Part shown: in pieces, positions 35,101-43,259 of the stretch
Layout: the number at the start of each line of letters is the position of its first letter
How positions within the stretch are numbered: position 1 is the stretch's first letter
Source of the DNA: RGIG4140 sp045614025
Lineage (GTDB): Bacteria > Pseudomonadota > Alphaproteobacteria > CAAHEQ01 > UBA3637
Reading direction: 5' to 3'
DNA: 64,000 nt
NCBI GenBank assembly: GCA_045614025.1
Contig: JAZLCE010000027.1
Span: forward strand, 1 to 64,000
Program-made: the position numbers and the translations under genes
The notes under the pieces: generated by a model
What the model was told of the DNA's origin: nothing
Database searches by the model: none
What the model saw: the letters and a program-made list of their open reading frames with translations, nothing else

Positions 35101-36051
35101 AGATAAAGACCCTGAAATAGCAACAGCATCCTCTGTTTCACCAAATCTAATTGTGAAATTCTTAATACTATCAAATCCATTTTGAGAAACATAACTCAAA
35201 CCACCCGTAGCAGGGATATTTAAACCTGAATTTAATGGCTTTAACCCCAACTCTTTTAAAACGACATTAGGTCTTTCAATGGAAAAAGAACCATCCGCTG
35301 TTATAAACGCTCCTTTAGTTCCTTGCGAAGTTATTTCCCCAGATAAATCCATAGACAAAGATTTATCTTTTGCTTTAATTGATAAATTAAAAGGAGCTGG
35401 CGTATCAATGAGCAATTGGTTTAAATTTAAACTTGTTATATATTCGCTTTCCGAATGACCCAGAGATCCTTCAAAAGAATAAGGTCCTTGAAGGGTATCC
35501 ATTGTTATCTTTCCATTAATATTTGTTAACTCAACTTTTGCATTTGTAATTTGATTATAATAATTAATGACGCCATTTTCAATTTCAAGATTATCGATAC
35601 GGGTGTTCATCAAATCTGTTGAAAACCCAAGAGACGAATTTTCAATTGATTTTTTTGATAAAAATTCAAAATCCCAATTTACATTTTGAGCATCAATTCT
35701 CTCTAAATAAAGCACAGGATTTTCAAGCTTAATTTTATCAATTACAACAGGTTTATTTAACAAAGATTTCCAAGTCAACTGAATGGCAATTTTGGGGATT
35801 GTTACCATTACGCCTCTTGTGGATCCTTTTGAGCTAGACAATGAAACATTATCAAAAATAATTTCTGGAGAAGGCATCCATGAAACATAAGTTTGCCCCA
35901 TAACGTTAAAGTCACGTCCTGTAGCTTCACTTACAATTTTTACAACACTTTTTTGAAAATTATCTGCATTGAATGAACGTGCTAAAAAATATCCAACTCC
36001 ACCAACAATCAACAGAACCAGAAATAAAACTGTTAACAAAAACTTTTTCAT
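32173..36051 (-). CDS. AsmA-like protein with helical C-terminal extension
   Basis: This 1292-residue protein has an N-terminal membrane anchor (about 3-25) and a very long beta-rich exported part of AsmA type, starting SFNADNFQKSVVKIVSEATG. AsmA-like proteins span the periplasm and are linked to phospholipid transport to the outer membrane. After about residue 1030 the pattern changes to a charged helical, coiled-coil-like extension of about 200 residues (for example ERAERIKAAIAEAREAVKTA) and an acidic tail, which is not standard for the family. CGGAGACGTC precedes ATG 36051, with a promoter upstream. It is a single-gene unit. Confidence 0.88.
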   Translation of the reverse strand: MKKFLLTVLFLVLLIVGGVGYFLARSFNADNFQKSVVKIVSEATGRDFNVMGQTYVSWMPSPEIIFDNVSLSSSKGSTRGVMVTIPKIAIQLTWKSLLNKPVVIDKIKLENPVLYLERIDAQNVNWDFEFLSKKSIENSSLGFSTDLMNTRIDNLEIENGVINYYNQITNAKVELTNINGKITMDTLQGPYSFEGSLGHSESEYITSLNLNQLLIDTPAPFNLSIKAKDKSLSMDLSGEITSQGTKGAFITADGSFSIERPNVVLKELGLKPLNSGLNIPATGGLSYVSQNGFDSIKNFTIRFGETEDAVAISGSLSREEKEGKLFYTAGVDINHFNVVDWSDLINEVKKINLIDVNTPDYDLKLNAQKITNKDQVINDMNLSVSKKNGRMIIHSLKALLDGETNISATGGSLIQDEKEGWSLILSGESKNLRTLLSKYIDIKSMAPNVLQKASFEGNVLWVQDNISVDIERFESDGGSLKGKVNYLKSETPFVGFSGSLENVDLDKYVGYKPQKEKQDLALILPTIKSFFQGASFLTGKNGKLSVDMKEVTAFNLPMRKVKLDGSLDNGLLKLNQLRITDAAMASVLSSAEIDKVGTPDQKINSLRLDFSTKELKLFLDRANLISYNSYLNKADKLSANLTLSEDKNNWTGNYTTKIGELETILNGDISFENNIPVAKDLRVELTYPSFQKFLKDVVMTDKINNAIEGELSFKGLMNGSMQDMKFNASDIQIGVNHLEVEGSLKNTPSQKSIDVKIKTPSFDFDKYILREFAHIFDEGRSSEKAFDFSMLDLWQVKARLETGQILFNAKELKNAVVDLAIQDKMLALTELSGVPSNEGSSLKMNGSLSWSGVPQLKMDVNLLGVELSQNLLSSSNTAFGGGLLTLSSKINALGKSPAEMRMNLAGSGKLQISNPLFVGADIQKITPLIQKTIQNRLPKHEFDTEISRFLTAGKTHIESLSGGFTIDNGILKMMDASLKAEGFYSNPMQIIYNMPKKEIDISVPISLAAYTDLPPFALSLKGKTSSPVYLTNFVDLSNAVEDLVEKDNTKIAEELQKEKEKLAAISLNERAERIKAAIAEAREAVKTAEKKLYSGDNESASYLLQNAKDALSVVNQLSVKESLTDAQYIQLMEQSRLAVLKASEAVDAAVKDLYFEDRKQVQSFVKQSKEMLERIEIVYEANPYIEIVAKLLPAARQYTEALERINQSFGPDISGEEHAALMDAAKESFLKVSRAYEYVSRFETEDMPKIAPLSVQKIPNEDILDGSEVEAIEENSSEEVEETHHFKGVIER

Positions 36052-36105
36052 GACGTCTCCGATAAAAAAAAGAAAGTCCCCAAATTATCTTTTTATCCTT
36101 CTTTT

Positions 36106-36133
36106 ACTATACCATAACTTTTTGAAGTTTCAA
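36106..36133 (-). promoter_or_regulatory. Promoter for the AsmA-like gene
   Basis: On the minus strand TTGAAA (36128-36133) and TATAGT (36106-36111) are 16 nt apart, about 55 nt before the AsmA start codon. Confidence 0.55.
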
Positions 36134-36141
36134 GCTGTTTT

Positions 36142-37605
36142 TTAAATATTTTTTTTCCAAAAAAATGGCAAAACCAAAATTAAAACCGCCACAAACTCTA
36201 AACGTCCCAATAACATAAGGAATGAAAGAATATATAAAGCACCAGAGGGCAACAAGGCAAATGTTTTATCTGGACCAATATAATCCCCAAGTGCTGGGCC
36301 AATATTTGAAAGCGCACTTAAAGCTCCTGAAAATGCCGACACAAAATCCAATTGAAATAAAGAAAGTAAGAGCGTCCCAATAAATAAACTCACAAAATAA
36401 AGACCAATATAAGTTAAAACACCAAAAACAACATCTTCTTCAATAGCTTTATCCCCATATCTTGGAACAAACACTCCATGAGGACGCGCTGTTGATTTCA
36501 GTTTAGAATGAATAATTTTAAAAAGAACTGAAAGTCGAAACATTTTAATTCCACCAGTTGTTGACCCCGTGCATCCTCCTGGCAACATTAACACCATAAA
36601 GAAGGCCATTGCCCACGATCCCCAAAGTTGATAATTATCCAACGTAAATCCCGTAGATGTTAAAATAGAAGCAACAGAAAAAACCGTTGTTCTCAATATA
36701 TTTTCAAGCGAATCATTGTTAAATGAAACAGCCGCCCAACGAAGTGCTCCCATAAAAAAAACAAAACCTATAAAAGAAAAGAAATAAAGTTTAATTTGAT
36801 CATTCTTTCTGATAGAATCCATTGAACCATAAAATAAATAAATACTAAACATCAAGGGTAATCCACCCCAAAACATAAATAAAGATAATACCCACTCAAT
36901 TAAGGGACTATTAAAATATGCAATCGAGGCGTCATGCGTTGAAAAACCACCTGTGGCCACAACACTCATCGCATGATTAACAGCATCAAATAAGTCCATA
37001 CCAGCCAATTTCAAACAAACAACCGCAAGAATGGTAAACAAAAGAAAATAAACCAAAATAGAAAGAACATTTTGAAAAATAGTTGGTGCATCACGATTGC
37101 TTTCACCCGAAACTTCTATATTAAAAAGTTGCATACCTCCCGTTCTCAAGGTTGGCAAAATCAAAATAGCAACAACTAAAATACCTAAACCACCCATCCA
37201 ATGCGTTAGGGATCGCCACAGCAAAACACCTTCCGATAATGAGTCCAAATTTTGAAAAATAGTTGCCCCAGTTGTTGTTAATCCAGAAACAGATTCAAAA
37301 ATTGAACGCGCAAATCCTAAATCATAAAATGAAAAAAAATAAGGCAAAGCGCAAAAAAAGATATAAAAAATCCAAATAAGTGTTGTTGTCACAAACATTT
37401 CTTTTGTTTTAAGCGCACGATTCCCTCTTTCAGTTGAAAGAAGTAAAACACAGCCAGCCGCAACTGTTAAAGCTGCTGTTACTGAGAAAATTTTTGCAGA
37501 TTTAAAATTACCATTAAAATAGTCTAGCCCTGCAGGAAATAACATCATAAATCCACACAAAACAACCATAAATCCTATAATCGAAAAAATCGACTGCCAT
37601 TTCAT
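36142..37605 (-). CDS. trkH: Potassium uptake protein TrkH
   Basis: The 487-residue membrane protein has the four pore loops of the Trk/Ktr/HKT family: SGLTTTGATIF, VVATGGFSTHD, LTSTGFTLDN and ALSNIGPALGD. Each carries the selectivity-filter glycine. The conserved GGCTGSTTGGIKMFRL also fits TrkH. It imports K+ together with the cytosolic TrkA, which is not in the window. The length is normal. AGGGAGTAATCAA precedes ATG 37605. It is divergent from the TatD-like gene. Confidence 0.95.
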   Translation of the reverse strand: MKWQSIFSIIGFMVVLCGFMMLFPAGLDYFNGNFKSAKIFSVTAALTVAAGCVLLLSTERGNRALKTKEMFVTTTLIWIFYIFFCALPYFFSFYDLGFARSIFESVSGLTTTGATIFQNLDSLSEGVLLWRSLTHWMGGLGILVVAILILPTLRTGGMQLFNIEVSGESNRDAPTIFQNVLSILVYFLLFTILAVVCLKLAGMDLFDAVNHAMSVVATGGFSTHDASIAYFNSPLIEWVLSLFMFWGGLPLMFSIYLFYGSMDSIRKNDQIKLYFFSFIGFVFFMGALRWAAVSFNNDSLENILRTTVFSVASILTSTGFTLDNYQLWGSWAMAFFMVLMLPGGCTGSTTGGIKMFRLSVLFKIIHSKLKSTARPHGVFVPRYGDKAIEEDVVFGVLTYIGLYFVSLFIGTLLLSLFQLDFVSAFSGALSALSNIGPALGDYIGPDKTFALLPSGALYILSFLMLLGRLEFVAVLILVLPFFWKKNI

Positions 37606-37620
37606 TTGATTACTCCCTAA

Positions 37621-37641
37621 AAATTAAGAATATTTTAATTT
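37621..37641. repeat. Inverted repeat between trkH and the tatD-like gene
   Basis: AAATTAA (37621-37627) and TTAATTT (37635-37641) form a perfect 7-bp inverted repeat around GAATATT in the 94-bp gap between two divergent genes. It could be an operator, but AT-rich palindromes arise easily here. Confidence 0.4.
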
Positions 37642-37699
37642 TATTTCTTTTCAAAATCAATAAAAAAGTGTAAAATCCTTTTAAATCAGAGAGGAAAAT

Positions 37700-38377
37700 A
37701 TGTATTTTGATGCACATTTACATTTAATTAATGAACAAGAGCTGATCCAAGCTTATCAAAAAAATATTAAAGGTTTTATTCTGAATGCAACAAAAGAAGA
37801 TGACTGGGAAAAAATTATTTCTCTATCAAAAAAACATCCCTTTATCTATGGTGCTATTGGTATTCACCCTTGGTTTATTGACTCAATTTCTCATAATTGG
37901 GAAAAAGAAATGGAATTATATCTAAAAAACAATCCTTCATTAATGATAGGCGAAATTGGTTTAGATGGATTAAAAAAAGATATAGAAAAACAAGAAGAAA
38001 TTTTTTTAAAATCTCTTCATCTTGCAAAAAAATATCAAAGAATAGTTCATATCCATTCTGTTAAATCATGGGATAAAATGCTTCCTATTCTTCAAAATTT
38101 TTCGGATCTTACTTTTTTATTTCACCGTTTTAATGCACCCAAAGAAATTATTCAAGAGCTTAAAAAATATAACGCTTGGTTTTCCGTGAATTCGCAAAAA
38201 AATATTGAACTGTTACCCATAAATAAAGTGTTATCAGAAACAGATTGTGACTCTATGGATTATAATGCTGATAAACTCATTTCACTTGTGGATAACTTTA
38301 AATTATCAGCTCAACAAATTGAAGAAAACTTTTATGATTTTATCAAAAATTTGGGAGAAATAAATGACTCAAAATAA
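37700..38377 (+). CDS. TatD family metal-dependent hydrolase, short form
   Basis: A 225-residue member of the TatD DNase family. The first metal site DAHLHL (residues 4-9), the catalytic Glu in IGEIGLDG (E85) and the His of VHIHS (about 116-120) are present. The late motif, usually ETDAPYL, reads ETDCDSMD. The protein is some 30 residues shorter than E. coli TatD (260 residues). Family members are 3'-5' exonucleases or deoxyribonucleases. AGAGGAAAAT precedes ATG 37700. Its end overlaps tcdA by 14 nt. Confidence 0.85.
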   Translation: MYFDAHLHLINEQELIQAYQKNIKGFILNATKEDDWEKIISLSKKHPFIYGAIGIHPWFIDSISHNWEKEMELYLKNNPSLMIGEIGLDGLKKDIEKQEEIFLKSLHLAKKYQRIVHIHSVKSWDKMLPILQNFSDLTFLFHRFNAPKEIIQELKKYNAWFSVNSQKNIELLPINKVLSETDCDSMDYNADKLISLVDNFKLSAQQIEENFYDFIKNLGEINDSK

Positions 38378-39089
38378 AGATATACGCACAACTCTTTTGC
38401 TTGGCGAAAATGGCATAAAAAATTTAAAAAAATCGCATGTAATGGTTGCTGGTTGTGGAGCAGTTGGTGGTTTTGCTCTTGAAGCTTTAGCTCGTGCCGG
38501 AGTCGGCCACTTAACTGTTGTTGATTTTGATACCTTTGATGAAACAAATTTAAATAGACAGCTTTTTGCCACAACAAAAACAATTGGTGTCGATAAAACA
38601 AAAGCAGTCAAAGATCGTTTATTATCCATCAATCCCGAACTTAAAATTACAGAAAAAAATATTAAAATTTCATCAAAAACAATGGATGAGTTATTTGATA
38701 CAAAATATGATTATATTATTGATGCCATTGATTCTGTTAATGCTAAAAGTTTATTAATTGAAGAAATTTTAAAAAGAGAGATCCCTTTTATTTCTGCAAT
38801 GGGTGCTGCACTTAAAACAGATTTAACAAAGATTAAAATATCTTCTTTTCATAAAACCATTGAGTGTCCATTAGCGGCATTTGTGCGCAAAAAATTAAGA
38901 CAACGCGGTGTTTCTCTTAAATTTCCAGTTGTTTTTTCAAGCGAATGTGTTTCAGATAAAAAAGCTCTTGCTCCTGAAAAAGATAGCGAAACAAACAGAA
39001 GAGCCATGGGCTCACTTGTAACCATTACGGGGATTTTTGGGTTAATGTGCGCCCATGAAGCTATTTTATTTTTAAGTCAAAAAGAATAA
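38364..39089 (+). CDS. tcdA: tRNA threonylcarbamoyladenosine dehydratase
   Basis: This E1-like enzyme cyclises the t6A modification of tRNA to ct6A using ATP. The 241-residue product has the nucleotide motif VAGCGAVGGFALEALARAGVG and the adjacent DFDTFDETNLNRQLFA of the family. Length and layout fit TcdA (CsdL). It overlaps the TatD-like gene by 14 nt, indicating coupled translation. The upstream t6A enzyme TsaC is encoded at 62.5-63 kb. It converges on clpB with no gap. Confidence 0.92.
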   Translation: MTQNKDIRTTLLLGENGIKNLKKSHVMVAGCGAVGGFALEALARAGVGHLTVVDFDTFDETNLNRQLFATTKTIGVDKTKAVKDRLLSINPELKITEKNIKISSKTMDELFDTKYDYIIDAIDSVNAKSLLIEEILKREIPFISAMGAALKTDLTKIKISSFHKTIECPLAAFVRKKLRQRGVSLKFPVVFSSECVSDKKALAPEKDSETNRRAMGSLVTITGIFGLMCAHEAILFLSQKE

Positions 39090-41597
39090 TTATTTTTCAA
39101 AAACAAGCTCATCATTTTTTGATGAAATTTTGATTACATCCCCTTCATTAACGTTGCCAGATAAAAGCATTAAAGCAAGCTTATTTTCAACTTCTTGTCT
39201 AAACAAACGTTTTAATGGGCGTGCACCAAATTCTTCATCATATCCTCGTTCAGAAAGCCATTCTTTTGCCGAATCTGTCATTTCAATTGTGATATTTTTA
39301 TCTTTTACACGCTTCTTTAAACGATTTAATTCAATATCAACAATTTTCCTGATTTCTTCTTTTTTCAAGGGATGAAAAACAATAATTTCATCTAATCGAT
39401 TAATAAATTCAGGTTTAAAAAATGTTTTAAGTTTTGGCAAAATTTCTTTTTCATCAGAACCAGTTACCAAATTTGAAGTTAAAATCAAAAAAGTGTTTTT
39501 AAAATCAACTTTTCGGCCCTGTCCATCTGTTAAATGCCCTTCATCTAATACTTGCAATAATACATTAAAAACATCTGGATGTGCCTTTTCAACTTCGTCA
39601 AATAAAACAACTTGATATGGTCGTCTGCGAACTGCCTCTGTTAACACGCCGCCTTCATCATAACCAACATATCCTGGAGGGGCACCCAATAATCTAGATA
39701 CTGCATGTTTTTCCATGTATTCAGACATATCAATACGCACAAACGCCTGTTCTTCATCAAATAAAAATGAGGCAAGCGCTTTGGCAAGCTCTGTTTTTCC
39801 AACACCTGTTGGCCCTAAAAATAGAAAAGAACCAATTGGCCGATTTGGATCATTCAAACCAGAGCGCGATCTTCTCACCGCATTTGAAACTGCAGTAATA
39901 GCCCCTTTTTGACCAACAACCTTTTTTGCAATTTCTTCTTCCATATGGATTAACTTTTCTTTTTCACTTCCCATTAATTTATCCACAGGAATTCCTGTCC
40001 ATTTTGAAACAATGCCAGCAATTAAATCTGGGGTTACAATTTCATTTTCTGCGCGTTCTTTATTTTTTTCTTCAAGTTCATTTATTTTCTTTTCAAGATC
40101 AGGAATTTTTTTATAGGTTAATTCACCTGCTTTTTCATATAACCCATCTCTTAAAGCTTTTTCAACTTCGGTTTTCTTTAAATCCAATTCTTCACGCAAT
40201 TGCGAAACCAATTGCAAACTTTGTTTATGAACATTCCAAATTTGATTTTCTTCAATAGATTGTTTTTCAAGAACGCTTATTTCTTCTTCCAATTTTTGAA
40301 GACGTTCTTTTGAAGCCACATCCTTTTCTTTTTTAAGTGCTTCTCTCTCAATTTTAAGTTGCACCAAGCGTCTATCTAATTCATCTAAACTTTCAGGTTT
40401 AGAATCCATTGCCATTTTTAATTTACTTGCCGCTTCATCCATTAAATCAATTGCTTTATCTGGCAAAAAACGATCCGTAATATATCTATTTGAAAGAACC
40501 GCAGCAGAAACCAACGCCGCGTCAGAAATTTTAACCTTATGATGTAATTCATATTTTTCTTTAATGCCACGCAAAATTGAAATTGTTTCTTCCACCTTGG
40601 GTTCACTCACATAAACTGGTTGAAACCGTCTTGCAAACGCTTGATCTTTTTCAATATATTTTTGATATTCTTTTAATGTTGTTGCCCCAATACAATGAAG
40701 TTCGCCACGCGCCAATGCTGGCTTTAAAAGATTTGAAGCATCCATTGACCCTGTGTTTGCCCCAGCACCAACAACCGTATGCATTTCATCAATAAATAAA
40801 ATAACCTGTCCTTGCGCATTTTTAACTTCATCTAAAACGGCTTTTAAACGTTCTTCAAACTCACCACGATATTTTGCACCCGCGATCAGAGCACCCATGT
40901 CAAGCCCCATCAATCTTTTATTTTTCAAGCTATCTGGAACATCTTTATTAATAATCCTAAGAGCCAAACCTTCAACAATTGCCGTTTTTCCAACACCAGG
41001 TTCGCCAATTAAAATAGGGTTATTTTTCGTTCTTCTTGAAAGAACTTGAATGGTATGACGAATTTCATCATCCCGACCAATAACGGGATCTAACTTTCCT
41101 TGTTTGGCTCGTTCAGTAAAATCTGTGGCATATTTTTTAAGCGCTTCAAAACTATCTTCAGCTGTTGGAGATTCAGCCGTTCTGCCTTGACGTATTTCAT
41201 TAATTGCTTGATTAAGCTTTTGACTATCAACTTGATATTTTGGATTTAATAAAAGTGCTTGTAATAACCGTTCAACTGTTACATAACTATCTTTCGTTTT
41301 ATCTGCAATTTCTTCAGCTTTATCAAGAACTTTTAAAAAATCTTGGGAAACACTTGTTTGAACAGAAGCCCCGTGCACTTTTGGCAAAGAAGCAACTTCT
41401 TCTTCAACAATTTGATATAATTTACCTAAATCAACACCTGCTTTTTGCAACAAGGAAGCGGCTAACCCTTCCTTATCATCCAACATTACTTTTAATAAAT
41501 GAACAGGCATTAAAAATTGATTACTGTTTCGCACAGCTAATGATTCAGCTGATTGAATAAAACCCTTAGATCGATCTGTTAATTTTTCTTGATTCAT
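39090..41597 (-). CDS. clpB: ATP-dependent disaggregase ClpB
   Basis: The 835-residue Hsp100 chaperone dissolves protein aggregates together with DnaK. The order is an N-terminal Clp-N domain (1-145), a first AAA+ domain with Walker A GEPGVGKT, a coiled-coil middle domain (about 395-520), and a second AAA+ domain with Walker A GPTGVGKT. There is no IGF/L ClpP-binding loop, so it is a disaggregase and not a protease subunit. AGAGGTGTAAT precedes ATG 41597, and a promoter of the RpoH type lies upstream, matching that of dnaK. Confidence 0.97.
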   Translation of the reverse strand: MNQEKLTDRSKGFIQSAESLAVRNSNQFLMPVHLLKVMLDDKEGLAASLLQKAGVDLGKLYQIVEEEVASLPKVHGASVQTSVSQDFLKVLDKAEEIADKTKDSYVTVERLLQALLLNPKYQVDSQKLNQAINEIRQGRTAESPTAEDSFEALKKYATDFTERAKQGKLDPVIGRDDEIRHTIQVLSRRTKNNPILIGEPGVGKTAIVEGLALRIINKDVPDSLKNKRLMGLDMGALIAGAKYRGEFEERLKAVLDEVKNAQGQVILFIDEMHTVVGAGANTGSMDASNLLKPALARGELHCIGATTLKEYQKYIEKDQAFARRFQPVYVSEPKVEETISILRGIKEKYELHHKVKISDAALVSAAVLSNRYITDRFLPDKAIDLMDEAASKLKMAMDSKPESLDELDRRLVQLKIEREALKKEKDVASKERLQKLEEEISVLEKQSIEENQIWNVHKQSLQLVSQLREELDLKKTEVEKALRDGLYEKAGELTYKKIPDLEKKINELEEKNKERAENEIVTPDLIAGIVSKWTGIPVDKLMGSEKEKLIHMEEEIAKKVVGQKGAITAVSNAVRRSRSGLNDPNRPIGSFLFLGPTGVGKTELAKALASFLFDEEQAFVRIDMSEYMEKHAVSRLLGAPPGYVGYDEGGVLTEAVRRRPYQVVLFDEVEKAHPDVFNVLLQVLDEGHLTDGQGRKVDFKNTFLILTSNLVTGSDEKEILPKLKTFFKPEFINRLDEIIVFHPLKKEEIRKIVDIELNRLKKRVKDKNITIEMTDSAKEWLSERGYDEEFGARPLKRLFRQEVENKLALMLLSGNVNEGDVIKISSKNDELVFEK

Positions 41598-41621
41598 ATT
41601 ACACCTCTTTTTTTTTTAATT

Positions 41622-41650
41622 ACATAGGGAGGTATGCGCCAAAAATCAAG
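41622..41650 (-). promoter_or_regulatory. RpoH (heat shock) promoter of clpB
   Basis: On the minus strand CTTGAT (41645-41650) is followed after 16 nt by CCTATGT (41622-41628), as expected for alphaproteobacterial RpoH (CTTGA then CCTATNT). The dnaK promoter has the same spacing and -10 element. Confidence 0.75.
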
Positions 41651-41747
41651 CCCGTGGAGATAGAATTTATATTTTTCTTATTTTTAAATCATCAATAAAA
41701 AAATAAATATAACAAAGTGTTAACTTAAAAAGTTAATATATAAAAAA

Positions 41748-41773
41748 AGCGCTCTTTTTGAGCGCTTTTTTTT
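41748..41773. terminator. Terminator of the glycosyltransferase gene
   Basis: AGCGCTC (41748-41754) pairs with GAGCGCT (41760-41766) over a TTTTT loop, with an A run on the left serving the leftward gene and a T run on the right. Confidence 0.85.
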
Positions 41774-43119
41774 TATTTTTGAATATATGTATTTGTTTTT
41801 TTATCAAAATAAAATTTTTCAATTGGGTAATAAGAGTTATTCCACTTTATATCAATATCTCCATTTCCTTTTTGAATAATTTTTGCGCAATCTTGAACCA
41901 AAAATCTGCAATATTCATTTTTAGCCTTATTAATCATAAACATTTCATCTTCCCAATGCTTATGCTTCAAAACAATCAAATTATCCCCATATAAATGATA
42001 TCTTTCATTTTCTGGATTAAATTTAAATTTCATTGGTTTTTGATTTTCAAATTGCACCATTAAAATATCATCTTTTAAGTCAATTTTAACTTCTTCATTT
42101 GTTGAACGGCGAACATATTTATCCCCCTCTTTTGCAATAAAATCTTCCCAATCATAATGTTTTAAATAATAAGCATCATTAATATTTTCAGGACAATTTT
42201 TTAATTTAAAAACTTCAAGTTCTGTTTGTTCAACAATCTTTTTTTCTTTATTCGCTTCAATAATCTTTTCAAGAATCTTGCACTGTTCAACAGGTGGATA
42301 ATATGCCATTATTTCATTTTCTTCAGGCTCATAAAATCTTGAAATAAATTCACCATGAATTTTTTTAGATGTTTCAGCCATTTTTTCATAATATTCTGGC
42401 TTATTTGTGTTATGACGGCGAATCAATGTTAATGGTTCATAAATAGTGATAATTTTACCACCATTCAAAATAATTTGTTTCCAAAAATCATAATCTTCTG
42501 CCGCTTCATAATCTGCATTATATTGAATATTATGTTTTTTTATAAAATCCGATCTAAACATAGCTGCTGGATTTGGAAATGTGTTTTTAAAAATCATCGA
42601 AATTGAAAAATCATTATTAATTTGATGATATTCATTCCACTTTAAAAAAACATCTGGACTTAAATCTTTATCAATATTATAAGTCGCCCCGCTTACAGCT
42701 TGAACATCATTATTTTCTTCAAAAACTTTTAAAGATTTTTCAAGTCTATTTGGAAAGGCTTGATCATCTGAATCCATGATGGCAATATATTTTCCTCTTG
42801 CCATTTTTAATGATTTATTTCTTGAAGCAATAAGCCCTTCGTTCTTTTCATTTTTAACTAATTTAATTCTGCTATCTTTCTTTGAGAAGCCCAGTAAAAC
42901 TTCTTCGGTATGATCTGTTGACCCATCATCAACAATAATAAATTCAAAGTCTTTATACGTTTGATTTAAAATTGATTTAATGGCTCTAGGCAATAAATTG
43001 GCTCGATTATATGTTGACATAATAACAGAAACCGTTGGTTTTGAAAAATAAAAATATGCAGCACTTGAAATGCAAAAAAATAAAGCAGCACTCGCACCAA
43101 ATAAAAGTTTTTTGTTCAT
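41773..43119 (-). CDS. Membrane-anchored family 2 glycosyltransferase
   Basis: The 448-residue protein begins with a basic N-terminus and a single hydrophobic segment (about 5-24). A GT-A domain follows at once, starting TVSVIMSTYNRANLLPRAI, with VDDGSTD (63-69) and the metal-binding DSDD (116-119). A conserved SGATYN and an EDYDFW motif follow. The last 110 residues are beta-rich and not recognised. By the positive-inside rule the anchor would place the catalytic domain outside the cytoplasm, where nucleotide sugars are absent, so topology or signal function needs explaining. The start is taken as ATG 43119 after AGGTGAGGATG; an in-frame ATG (43122) and GTG (43128) also exist. Confidence 0.85.
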   Translation of the reverse strand: MNKKLLFGASAALFFCISSAAYFYFSKPTVSVIMSTYNRANLLPRAIKSILNQTYKDFEFIIVDDGSTDHTEEVLLGFSKKDSRIKLVKNEKNEGLIASRNKSLKMARGKYIAIMDSDDQAFPNRLEKSLKVFEENNDVQAVSGATYNIDKDLSPDVFLKWNEYHQINNDFSISMIFKNTFPNPAAMFRSDFIKKHNIQYNADYEAAEDYDFWKQIILNGGKIITIYEPLTLIRRHNTNKPEYYEKMAETSKKIHGEFISRFYEPEENEIMAYYPPVEQCKILEKIIEANKEKKIVEQTELEVFKLKNCPENINDAYYLKHYDWEDFIAKEGDKYVRRSTNEEVKIDLKDDILMVQFENQKPMKFKFNPENERYHLYGDNLIVLKHKHWEDEMFMINKAKNEYCRFLVQDCAKIIQKGNGDIDIKWNNSYYPIEKFYFDKKTNTYIQK

Positions 43120-43151
43120 CATCCTCACCTATAAAAAATAAAACTTTTTTA

Positions 43152-43180
43152 ATATTGTCTTGATAAATAAAAAAAGTCAA
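43152..43180 (-). promoter_or_regulatory. Promoter for the glycosyltransferase gene
   Basis: On the minus strand TTGACT (43175-43180) is 17 nt from CAATAT (43152-43157). It is back to back with the promoter of the DUF2130 gene. Confidence 0.5.
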
Positions 43181-43206
43181 GCATCCCGTTTCTTCTGGTG
43201 TATTAT

Positions 43207-43235
43207 TTGACTTTTTCACTTTTTTTTGATATTAT
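43207..43235 (+). promoter_or_regulatory. Promoter for the DUF2130 gene
   Basis: TTGACT (43207-43212) and TATTAT (43230-43235) are 17 nt apart, about 25 nt before the start codon at 43260. Confidence 0.65.
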
Positions 43236-43259
43236 TTTTTTAATAAAAGGAGAAAAAAA

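Noticed and set aside
40577..41560. Several rightward reading frames inside clpB
   Set aside because: They are antisense to conserved ClpB motifs and have no family resemblance.
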